A DNA stretch of 12,923 nucleotides from the NCBI GenBank assembly GCA_024681875.1, contig JAILAA010000158.1:1-12923 (forward strand), in the 5' to 3' direction. The notes under the pieces were generated by a model, which did no database searches, was not told the origin of the DNA, and worked only from the letters and a program-made list of their open reading frames with translations. The stretch is from Prevotella sp. Its GTDB lineage: Bacteria > Bacteroidota > Bacteroidia > Bacteroidales > Bacteroidaceae. Position 1 is the first letter of the stretch, and each line of letters starts with the position of its first letter. Both the position numbers and the translations under genes were made by a program. Below, one piece after another: positions 1-7,400 of the stretch.

Positions 1-113
1 GCATCTGTAGGTGCTGTGTTGTAGTCATCGTAGTCGGAGCACGAGGAAAGAGCCCACCCAAGCCCTCCCAAAGGGAGGGATGTTAAGGCACAGAAGAGCC
101 ACTTACGAGCCAT
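1..113 (-). CDS. Partial gene: N-terminus of a lipoprotein following the FAS1 lipoprotein
   Basis: Only about 37 codons lie in the window; the gene runs off the left edge. From the ATG at 113 it reads a lipoprotein signal peptide: basic start (M-A-R-K-W-L), hydrophobic core, then lipobox L-S-S-C with Cys at residue 25, followed by an acidic stretch S-D-Y-D-D-Y that fits surface-exported Bacteroidetes lipoproteins. An in-frame ATG at 146 would add 11 residues. I prefer 113 because M-x-x-K-W-L-x-C-A resembles the SusD start. The hydrophobic core (residues 11-21, T-S-L-P-L-G-G-L-G-W-A) is exactly the translation of an intergenic-type GC-rich repeat at 51-83. It lies 116 nt after the preceding stop codon, so it probably belongs to the same operon. 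The mature protein is unknown; another FAS1 protein is a guess from context only. Confidence 0.75.
   Translation of the reverse strand, partial: MARKWLFCALTSLPLGGLGWALSSCSDYDDYNTAPTD
51..83 (-). repeat. GC-rich palindromic repeat, copy inside a signal peptide (arm B, junction 3)
   Basis: This 33-nt copy reads in frame as signal-peptide residues 11-21 of the left-edge lipoprotein. It matches the inverted copy at 196-228 at 32 of 33 positions. It contains the internal palindrome CCCTCCC-TTT-GGGAGGG followed by CTTGGGTGGGCT. The single difference is C to T in the small internal loop, which in RNA turns a G-C pair into G-U. Confidence 0.93.
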
Positions 114-195
114 GCCAGTTATAGTGTTATATTTATTATTAGTCATATTATATATTTATTGTTGAATGAAATGATTCTGTTGCAAGTCAAGCCCC

Positions 196-228
196 ACATC
201 CCTCCCTTCGGGAGGGCTTGGGTGGGCT
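196..228 (+). repeat. GC-rich palindromic repeat, intergenic copy (arm A, junction 3)
   Basis: Intergenic copy beginning 1 nt after the stop codon (230-232) of the FAS1 lipoprotein gene. Internal palindrome CCCTCCC (200-206), loop TTC, GGGAGGG (210-216), then CTTGGGTGGGCT. No U-run follows the hairpin in the minus-strand transcript, so it does not look like a terminator for this operon. It is inverted relative to the copy at 51-83. Confidence 0.93.
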
Positions 229-229
229 T

Positions 230-2491
230 TTAGTACCAGTCTTCAGTCATCGTCTGGCTGTTGACGATGTCGAGCGGCACCAGCTCCACAAAGTCAAACG
301 ACCAACCAAGGTTGGGATCATTGACCAAGTTCTTGATACGCAGCCAGTAGTCCTTGCCCTGCTCAAAGCGCTGGGTGGTGATGATGCGGCGTAGCAGCAT
401 CGTGCCATAGCCCGTCTCGGAGCGACTGCTGGTAGAACCGATAATCTGGCTTGCTGCCGAGTAGATGTCATTTTCATTGTAGCTCAGCGGATCGGTAATT
501 TTGTTATAGGTACCACGTGAGAAGGATGCCGGACCATACATATAGCCACGCACATGCATACGTTGGCCACACTCTACGCCATAGTCTGAATCAGGATGAT
601 CATCATCTCGTTCCTGTATAGGTTCCCATCCTATTGTGGCATCATAGGCAGGGTCAGCACAGGCATCGAAAGGAATGCCGATGGCCACCATGTCCGACTG
701 CTTGGGAGAATTGCCAAGATAGAACTGCATCAATCCGCCTTTTCCCATCGGAGGATAGATGGTGCGTAGTTCATAGTCGCCCGTAGGAACGTGAGGCAGT
801 TTAATGGCGAAGTCGTAAACATCCCAACCCTGGAACTGGTCGCTGTTGTGGGCTCGCCATAATCCCATCACATTGAAGCGAAGCAGTGTACCGGGGTTGT
901 AGCAGACAATATTGTCGAAATAATTGTTCTGGAAAGCGATGCGGTTGCCGTCGCCGCCACCATTCAAAGTGCTCACCTCTCGCACTGTGGCAAAGCGCAA
1001 GCCGTTGTTGATGAGTTCGTAGAGGAAAGTGGAGGAATCAAGGCGCAGGCGCTCGTGGAGGGCGTCTTTTGCATTTTGGTCATATTTCAGGATACCCTTG
1101 ATGCGGTGTATGTATCCGTTAAGAGTCTCAATGCTGCTATTACGGTCAACCGGCACACCAGCAAACTTCAGAACGTGGTCGCCGTCGCCTGGCATTCCAA
1201 ACAAGCCAAGCTTGGAGGTCAGCGTGTTGTTGGTCAGGTAACGGTTCAGCCACAGGTTCTTGGTGGACTTTGGATTTGTCTCCCACACTTTCAATAGCGT
1301 GTTGGGAAGCATCGTCTCAAAATATTCCTGCGGCTCATAGCCGAAGCAAATGTTCCAAGCGTTAGGATTCATATCATCACCATCGCCCTGAGTTCTGGCG
1401 TTCTTCTCGTAAACGATACGGTCGATGGGCATGCCGGCACGCAAGATATGATAGGCCACGAACATGTTCACTACATTGAACGGATTGGTGTAGTCGTCGC
1501 CGGTGCTGATGGTGATGCCTTTCTCGTTGATATAGTCATACCAGGCACCACAGTTGCCATACCACTCGACGCACTTCTTCTTCAAGTCATCGAAGTTGTT
1601 AATGCCCGCAGCACGGAACACGTCGTCGGTCTCGGCGAAAACGGTCCACTTGACCAGACACTCCTTGGGATAGTAGAGGGAGTTGCCGTCGCGGTCGTTA
1701 TGGTTGTTGCCCAAATCATAAGTCTTAGTCGTACCGTCGGCGTTAAGCTTCTTCTCAATCAGCAGGGTGTCTGTATAGCCCGTAGCTTCCAGTGCGGCAT
1801 AGAAAATGCTGAGGTCTTTCTCACCCTCCACACGCAACTGGTCATCGGTGGTGCGATCGGAACGGGGAATAACATTGGAACATATATGCAGAATGCCGTT
1901 GCTGGCCTCAATGTCGCCTTCAATGATGGCCGAGATGTCGTTAAGGCTGGTGAGGCCGATGAAATCCTCTTTGTAGGCATCAACGCCGAAGGTGCCGACA
2001 CGTATGCTACGGCCAATCTTCATTGTAGTCCACGTAGTAGCCGTACCGTCGAGGTCTACCTGCATGTGCGCCTCACCTGAAAGATGGAAGCGTGCGATGT
2101 CGTCGCAGAGCGAATCGGACATCAGGTTGACCTTTGCCATCACGTCGAGGTTGTTCCAGTTGGCATCCTCGGTAATACCGTTGTGCTTGAGCTTAGCTTT
2201 GGAGATAAGGTACGACTCGTCGTTATAAAGACTATCGAGATAGCTGTTCACACCATCGTTTAAAGGCGCAAAGCATGTATACATACCATACGTTCCCATG
2301 TACTTGTCGAAGCTGCCCTTCTCCAGAATTCGATAGAAGGCTGACAAATCCGGCCTTTCGCGCAACAGCTCGGCAATGGTCTTGTCGTCTGACGAGAAGA
2401 GGTTGGAGCCGTCGGGCTCCTCGGTGCAGGAGGAAATGAAGAATGAAGAATAAAGAATGAAGAATGCTGCGCCGAGCAACTTCATCGTCAT
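230..2491 (-). CDS. Surface lipoprotein with two FAS1 (fasciclin-like) domains and a C-terminal domain of unknown function
   Basis: About 753 aa from the ATG at 2491. That start gives M-T-M-K, as in SusD, with AAGGAAAG shortly upstream; ATG 2497 is nearly as good. The reading frame stays open back to an ATG at 2575 inside the upstream repeat, but that would put 28 polar residues before the signal peptide. The signal peptide ends in I-S-S-C with lipid-carrying Cys22. FAS1-like domain 1 spans about 35-208 (C-F-A-P-L-N-D at 73-79, closing N-G-I-L-H near 198). Domain 2 spans about 222-468 (V-F-A-E-T-D-D at 284-290, N-G-Y-I-H at 458-462). Residues about 472-753 form a further domain I cannot name with certainty; it ends in W-S-F-D-F-V-E-L-V-P, suggesting a beta-sandwich. 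It lies directly after SusD and is probably an accessory of the same uptake complex. Its ligand is unknown. Confidence 0.9.
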   Translation of the reverse strand: MTMKLLGAAFFILYSSFFISSCTEEPDGSNLFSSDDKTIAELLRERPDLSAFYRILEKGSFDKYMGTYGMYTCFAPLNDGVNSYLDSLYNDESYLISKAKLKHNGITEDANWNNLDVMAKVNLMSDSLCDDIARFHLSGEAHMQVDLDGTATTWTTMKIGRSIRVGTFGVDAYKEDFIGLTSLNDISAIIEGDIEASNGILHICSNVIPRSDRTTDDQLRVEGEKDLSIFYAALEATGYTDTLLIEKKLNADGTTKTYDLGNNHNDRDGNSLYYPKECLVKWTVFAETDDVFRAAGINNFDDLKKKCVEWYGNCGAWYDYINEKGITISTGDDYTNPFNVVNMFVAYHILRAGMPIDRIVYEKNARTQGDGDDMNPNAWNICFGYEPQEYFETMLPNTLLKVWETNPKSTKNLWLNRYLTNNTLTSKLGLFGMPGDGDHVLKFAGVPVDRNSSIETLNGYIHRIKGILKYDQNAKDALHERLRLDSSTFLYELINNGLRFATVREVSTLNGGGDGNRIAFQNNYFDNIVCYNPGTLLRFNVMGLWRAHNSDQFQGWDVYDFAIKLPHVPTGDYELRTIYPPMGKGGLMQFYLGNSPKQSDMVAIGIPFDACADPAYDATIGWEPIQERDDDHPDSDYGVECGQRMHVRGYMYGPASFSRGTYNKITDPLSYNENDIYSAASQIIGSTSSRSETGYGTMLLRRIITTQRFEQGKDYWLRIKNLVNDPNLGWSFDFVELVPLDIVNSQTMTEDWY
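2435..2465 (-). repeat. ATTCTTC heptamer array inside the FAS1 lipoprotein signal peptide (arm B, junction 2)
   Basis: About 4.4 copies of the 7-mer ATTCTTC on the coding strand, with one C-to-T change in the second unit. It encodes the signal-peptide core F-F-I-L-Y-S-S-F-F-I. The change converts His to Tyr compared with SusD and leaves a G-U pair with arm A in RNA. Confidence 0.95.
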
Positions 2492-2559
2492 ATTCATACT
2501 TCTTTCCTTTATAATATTAAAATGTTTCATAGCTGTCATTGATTTATATGCGGTTGCAA

Positions 2560-2590
2560 ATTCTTCATTCTTCATTCTTCATTCTTCATT
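2560..2590 (+). repeat. ATTCTTC heptamer array, intergenic copy (arm A, junction 2)
   Basis: Perfect 4.4 copies of ATTCTTC on the plus strand, starting 4 nt after the SusD stop codon (2595-2597) in the transcript. It is flanked by GCGGTTGCAA (2550-2559), nearly identical to the flank of the SusC/SusD copy. On the transcript strand it reads ATGAAGA repeats, giving an ATG every 7 nt. Confidence 0.95.
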
Positions 2591-2594
2591 TTAA

Positions 2595-4346
2595 TCAATA
2601 CTTCGAAGAAGATTTGTAGACAGGGTTCTGTACGAGGCTGGTGTTTAGCTCCACCTCGTCCTGATTGATGGGCATATAGAGATAACGCTCATCGCGCATC
2701 TTGGCCTTCATGGCAGATGGCGAGGCATACTTACGCAAAGCCAAATCCAAGAACTCATTACTGTTGGCTACATATCCTTCTGTCAGCTTTTTCGTCAGGT
2801 CGGCCTTCGTTGCAGTGTGACGGTAGTTGTAGCGCATGAGGTCGAACCAGCGCTTGCCCTCAAAGCACAACTCACGGGCGCGCTCAGCCAGGACCAACAG
2901 TTCCATGTAGTCTTTATAGGTCCTGTAATTCAAGGTATTGCTGCCCTTGTTGGCATCCGACAGTGCACGGTCGTTGACGAATTTACAGATGGCAAAGGCT
3001 TCCTCGTTACGCGTGTCGCCATCGGCTTTGCCACCCAGCTCATAGAGTTGCACGAGTGCCTCGGCTTTCATCAGCATCACGTCGGTGAGACGGTAGAAAA
3101 TCCAGTTCTGATAGACAGCAGATCGAGTATCAACCTTGCTATCGGCATCGTTGTTGGTACCAGCCGAGCCGGTGGCAACGAACTTGCGTACGCCGAACTG
3201 CTCCACATCTTTGTTGGCATCATAAGCATATTCGTAGAGACGCTGGTCGACTTTATTGTTCCAAACGCCTGAACCGTCAATGACAACATTTCCACCATCC
3301 GGTACTTTTCCGAACACTCTTGAAGCCTTCAGATAGCCGAAACTGTTGGAGCTGGAGTTTTCATATCGGAAATACATTTGGTCGAGGCCGGAATTGGTGA
3401 CACTGGAACTGCGGAACTGCAGCTCAAAGATGCTCTCATCAGCATTCTGTCCTGACTGGCCAAACAATTCTTCATACATATCATCGTAATCCGAAAGATA
3501 GTAGTTCTTTATTTCAACTTCAGTACCTGGACGGTGGTGTGAGGGATTCTGCTCGTATGCCTCTTTCTTGGCCTTGATGACCTTGTCGCAATAAGCAACA
3601 CATTCCTCATAGTCGGAAGCGTCGCGATTGACAGAGGCACGCCAGAGGTAGATGTCGGCCAAGAGGGCGTTGATGCCATCCTGATTCAGATAGCCCTTGT
3701 CGCGCCAGTCGCCATAAGTAGAGCCCGAGATGGCATATTTGGAAGCTTCCTTCAAATCGTCAATACACATGGCAAGGACGGAAGCAGGATCTGTCTGCGG
3801 TGCATTGAAGTCATCACTGCTGTTAAGATAGGCTCCTGGCGTCACAGGAATGTCATGGAAGACACGCGTGAGATAGAAGTAGCAGAATGCACGCAGGGCC
3901 AGCATCTGTGCCTTATTGGCATCATAGTCGCCTTGCGTGTAGTCGGGGTCTACAGCAATGACGTTTTCTGCTTTCTGCAACACAAGGTTACAATAGTTGA
4001 TGGCGGAGTAGAAAGGATACCAAGAGGTAAACGAGTTCTCCGTATCGATGTTCATAGAGTAAATCTGCGCTAAAGCCGTCTTATAGGTTGCCGAGGAGGG
4101 AAGTGTTGAGGTTACCACAAGTTCGTCGGAACGGAAATCGCCCCAGACAATCATATTGCGTATGGCAGTGGCATCGCGTAGCTGTGCATAGGCCGCAGCC
4201 ACCACAGCGTCCACCTCGGTTTTCTTCTGCCAGAAATCCTCATCAACGGTCTTGTTGTCTGGCAGGATGACGGTGTCTACGCACGAGGAAATGAAGAATG
4301 AAGAATGAAGAATGAAGAATGCTGCGCAGAGCCACTTCATCGTCAT
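2595..4346 (-). CDS. SusD/RagB-like outer-membrane substrate-binding lipoprotein
   Basis: About 583 aa, within the usual 500-650 aa for SusD-like proteins. It caps the SusC barrel on the cell surface and binds the imported ligand. The start chosen is ATG 4346 (M-T-M-K-W-L), giving lipobox I-S-S-C with Cys22. The frame is open back to an ATG at 4439 inside the upstream repeat, but that would add 31 polar residues. Family signatures: the N-terminal SusD-like segment with W-Y-P-F-Y-S-A-I-N-Y-C-N (near 110-120) and A-L-R-A-F-C-Y-F-Y-L-T-R-V-F (near 149-162); the TPR-like helix A-L-L-A-D-I-Y-L-W-R-A (near 227-237); E-L-C-F-E-G-K-R-W-F-D-L-M-R in the C-terminal part; and the typical ending Y-M-P-I-N-Q-D-E-V followed by Q-N-P-V-Y. 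It follows SusC with 114 nt between stop and start. The ligand is not predictable. Confidence 0.96.
   Translation of the reverse strand: MTMKWLCAAFFILHSSFFISSCVDTVILPDNKTVDEDFWQKKTEVDAVVAAAYAQLRDATAIRNMIVWGDFRSDELVVTSTLPSSATYKTALAQIYSMNIDTENSFTSWYPFYSAINYCNLVLQKAENVIAVDPDYTQGDYDANKAQMLALRAFCYFYLTRVFHDIPVTPGAYLNSSDDFNAPQTDPASVLAMCIDDLKEASKYAISGSTYGDWRDKGYLNQDGINALLADIYLWRASVNRDASDYEECVAYCDKVIKAKKEAYEQNPSHHRPGTEVEIKNYYLSDYDDMYEELFGQSGQNADESIFELQFRSSSVTNSGLDQMYFRYENSSSNSFGYLKASRVFGKVPDGGNVVIDGSGVWNNKVDQRLYEYAYDANKDVEQFGVRKFVATGSAGTNNDADSKVDTRSAVYQNWIFYRLTDVMLMKAEALVQLYELGGKADGDTRNEEAFAICKFVNDRALSDANKGSNTLNYRTYKDYMELLVLAERARELCFEGKRWFDLMRYNYRHTATKADLTKKLTEGYVANSNEFLDLALRKYASPSAMKAKMRDERYLYMPINQDEVELNTSLVQNPVYKSSSKY
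4290..4320 (-). repeat. ATTCTTC heptamer array inside the SusD signal peptide (arm B, junction 1)
   Basis: A perfect 4.4-copy array of ATTCTTC on the coding strand, 26 nt downstream of the chosen SusD start. It encodes the hydrophobic core F-F-I-L-H-S-S-F-F-I just before the lipobox. It is the exact reverse complement of the intergenic array at 4424-4454. Confidence 0.96.
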
Positions 4347-4423
4347 GTTCAGACTTCTTTTCCTATTATATATTACTTGTTCCATAGTTGAATTATTATT
4401 GTGTCCGCTGAAAGCGGTAGCAA

Positions 4424-4454
4424 ATTCTTCATTCTTCATTCTTCATTCTTCATT
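4424..4454 (+). repeat. ATTCTTC heptamer array, intergenic copy (arm A, junction 1)
   Basis: A perfect 4.4-copy array on the plus strand, beginning 6 nt after the SusC stop codon (4461-4463) in the transcript. It is flanked by GCGGTAGCAA (4414-4423). Together with the flank it matches the SusD/FAS1 copy at 40 of 41 positions. Confidence 0.96.
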
Positions 4455-4460
4455 AAGTGG

Positions 4461-7400
4461 TTAGAATCCGAAGTTAAGGCTTGCGGTGAAGGACTTCGAG
4501 CGGGGTGTGGAAGCACCATCGCAGGCCGGCGTGTATGTGCCGGCGGAAATCTCCGGATCAATACCTGTGTACTTCGTCCAACAGAAGAGGTTGTTCATCG
4601 TCACGTAAGCCGTGAGACTGTTCAGACCAAACTTCTTCAAAGTTTTCTTGGGCACGCCGTAGGATAACTGCAGGTTGTTCAGACGCAAGAAGGAGCCGTC
4701 CTCCACGAAGCGCGAACTCATCTGATAGTTATAGCCCGTGCCATAGAGGGCACGCGGAATGGGCGTCACATCACCATCCTTACGCCAGCGGTAGGTCACT
4801 GAGGAGCATTGGTTTTGTGTGCCATACATACTTTCCAGCCCCATACGGGCCGTATTGATGATTTTGTTGCCCCAACGGTAGTTGAAGCGCGACACCAGCT
4901 TCCAGTTCCCGTATTGCAGCGTCAGGCTGAAGCCACCCTGTATCTTCGGCAGTGAGTTGCCCAGGTACTTGATGTCAAGCTCGTTGATGGTGCCATCGTG
5001 GTTGACATCCTCGTAGATGGCATCACCGCCCTTGAACTTGTAGTCTGTTTGGCCATAATAATAGGTAAGCTCCTTGGGGTCGCCAGTGTTGGTCATAATC
5101 ACCCTGCCGTGTTCGTCAGTAGCCACTGGGAAGGTTTTTCCCTCTGCCAGCTGCTGGTTGATCCACTCCTCATAGTTCCAGTAGTAAGTCTCGCCATTCG
5201 CTGCAGCCTGTGCCTGCAGTTGAAGCTGCTTGGTATTGTAGTTTTGCAGGTAGTCGTAGGTGTACTGGAACACACCCAGGCTGTTGAAGCCGTAGATGGA
5301 GCAGAGCGGATCGCCCACAACGACGCGGCTGAGGATGGAGTTGGCACCGCGGTTGTCGGCTTTGGGCTCCGAGTTCAGGTTGTCAAGCACGCGCTGATCC
5401 ATCGACAGCAGCTTGTTGACGTTTTGTGCGAAGTTGACGCTGGCAGAGACAGTGAACTTATTCACCTTGATGAATTTATTAGCTACGAGCGACAACTCCC
5501 AGCCCTTGTTCTCCATCTCGCCCACATTTCCATAGGAAAGCTTCGTCGTGGTGTTCCACGTTGCCGACGTTGGAATGGGAAGACCTCGCATGATCATGTC
5601 TTTGATGTTCTCTTTATAGAGGTTCAGGTCTATTTCGAATCTGTCCTTCAAGAGACCGATGTTAAAACCAAGGTTCAGACCAACCTTCTTCTGGGGGCGC
5701 AAGTCATCGAGCTTCATGCCGCTCATGGAGGTGAAGTAGCCGCTGCCGTAGCGTCCTGCACGTGATGTGTACTGGTTGAAATAGTTGTCAACAGCGACGC
5801 TCGAGCTACCCGTTATACCCCACGAGCTGCGAACACCGAACATGGACACCACCTTCTGGAGCGGCTTGAAGAACGGCTCTTCGCTGACGTTGTAACGCAA
5901 TGATACAGAGGGGGAGTAGAACCACGGATTCTTCGGTCCGAACTTGGAGTTACCGTCGCCACGCAGCGAGAAGCCTAAACTGTAGCGTGACTTATAAGAG
6001 AAGTGGGCGTTGTAGACGAAGTCCTGCCAAGCCGACTTCGTCGTACTGGGCTGATTGTCCATTCCAGTCAGGCGGGCATCGATGGTGGCCGACATAATAC
6101 CATTAGGAATGGAATTCTGGCCAATATACTGGTAAGTGTTCTTCTGGGTACCAGCCTCATAGCGTGCCAGCATTGTCAGATAGAAATCCTCGTTCTTGAA
6201 GGCCGGCGTATAGATAAGCTCCATGCGTGACCCCATCTTGAACTGGTTGGACTCCGTATTGGTAATGAAATTATAGTTGTTGTCCGTGTAGCTGCCGTTT
6301 GAGAGGCTACCAGGCATGTATGTGGGCCTGGAGTAGGCATAAATGTCGAAGTAAACACGACCGTTGAAGGTCAGGCGGTGCTGGCCGGCCTCGGTGCCTA
6401 AAAGCTCGTACTTGATGTTGAAGTCGGGCACAATGCTGTAGGTCTGCTCTTTCTGCCAAGAGTTGTTGGCGTAGGCCACGGGGTTGCCGATAGCCACGAC
6501 GTCCTGAAGCGGCATAGAAGTATAGTTACCGTCATCGGGAGTCAAATCGACGCGTGTCCCATCGCGCATTACTGATGCTGTGGGATTCATTAGGAAATAC
6601 TCGCCTGTGTTATTGTTGTACTGGTCATAGCGGTAGATGCTGGCGTTGGGTGCCATAGCTAAGGCCATAGCCAGCAGAGCACTGTTGGACGAGTTGTTCT
6701 TGCTGCTGCCGTAGGTATAGTTCTTCAGGTTGTCCGTATAGGTCAGGGCGAAATTGGTCGAGAAGCGGATGCGGTCGCTAACGTTATAGTCGAGTACCAG
6801 ACGTGTGGTCAGTCGGTCTAAACGCTGTTTGATGACCGTACCCAGTTGGTGGCTATAGCTGCCCGAGATGCGGAACTGTGCCTTCTGGCCGCCGCCTGAG
6901 ATATTGAAGTTGGCCTCGTGCTGCTCGCCAAACTGCTTGATAGCCTTCACCCAGTCGGTGTTCTTGTTCCAGTTGTTGGCCTCAGCCCACGACTCTGCGG
7001 GTACATAGTTAATCTCATTGATAGTGGCAGTGGCCGAGCTACTCTGGGTGGGGTTGTAAAACTCCTCCTTCATCATCATGGTGTAGTTGTCGCCATTGAG
7101 AAGGTCGTAACCTGAGGGCATCCATGTACCGGTGAACTTGTATCCCAGTGTCACCTTGGGTTTACCGCGTGCACCACGCTTGGTTGTAATCTGTATAACG
7201 CCGTTGGCGCCCTGTGAGCCCCAGATGGCCGTGGCGGCGGCATCCTTCAGCACGGTGATGCTGGCAATGTCGTCGACGCTGACAGCAAGCAATGACGAAA
7301 ACTGCTCCATGTCGTCCATATTCTCCGGGTTGAAATCCGCGCTGTCATACTCAAAGATCTTGTCGTCGACCACGATGAGCGGCTCAGCACTGCCGTTCAG

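Larger units (their letters stand above)
51..228 (-). promoter_or_regulatory. Predicted start-codon-looping inverted repeat, FAS1 / left-edge lipoprotein junction
   Basis: The arms 196-228 and 51-83 are complementary over 33 nt with one G-U, enclosing a 112-nt AT-rich loop that holds both candidate starts (146 and 113). Each arm can also fold on itself (7-bp CCCTCCC/GGGAGGG), so local and long-range folds compete. The structure is inferred from complementarity; any regulatory effect is hypothesis. Confidence 0.55.
2435..2590 (-). promoter_or_regulatory. Predicted start-codon-looping inverted repeat, SusD / FAS1 lipoprotein junction
   Basis: The arms 2560-2590 and 2435-2465 are complementary over 31 nt (30 Watson-Crick, one G-U) and enclose a 94-nt loop containing the ribosome-binding region and the starts at 2497 and 2491. 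Because the arms are tandem heptamers, the stem can slip by 7 nt. A ribosome finishing SusD would cover arm A. Structure inferred, function hypothetical. Confidence 0.55.
4290..4454 (-). promoter_or_regulatory. Predicted start-codon-looping inverted repeat, SusC / SusD junction
   Basis: The arms 4424-4454 and 4290-4320 are perfectly complementary over 31 nt and enclose a 103-nt loop carrying the SusD start (4346) and the A-rich leader before it (AGGAAAAGAAG). A stem of this length would normally block initiation unless opened. A ribosome terminating on SusC, 6 nt away, could open it. Complementarity is seen directly; the coupling role is inference. Confidence 0.6.

Noticed and set aside
196..228. 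Rho-independent terminator after the FAS1 lipoprotein gene
   Set aside because: The hairpin is not followed by a U-run in the minus-strand transcript and its sequence recurs inside a coding region, so it is better explained as a dispersed repeat.
2492..2575. N-terminal extension of the FAS1 lipoprotein starting M-K-N-E-E-F
   Set aside because: Same reasoning: the extension precedes a complete signal peptide and begins in the heptamer array; starts at 2491 or 2497 fit better.
4347..4439. N-terminal extension of SusD starting M-K-N-E-E-F
   Set aside because: It starts inside a repeat, would place 31 polar residues before a complete lipoprotein signal peptide, and has an alternative start (4346) with the layout shared with the FAS1 lipoprotein. 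Kept only as a possible leader reading frame.
4424..4454. CRISPR-like array
   Set aside because: The units are 7 nt with no spacers and no cas genes are present; this is a simple tandem heptamer.
4998..5765. Long open frame on the plus strand opposite SusC (and others at 1448-2080, 8950-9588, 10144-10746)
   Set aside because: They lie wholly inside well-supported minus-strand genes, have valine/leucine-rich composition typical of antisense frames of such genes, and show no recognisable domain or start signal.
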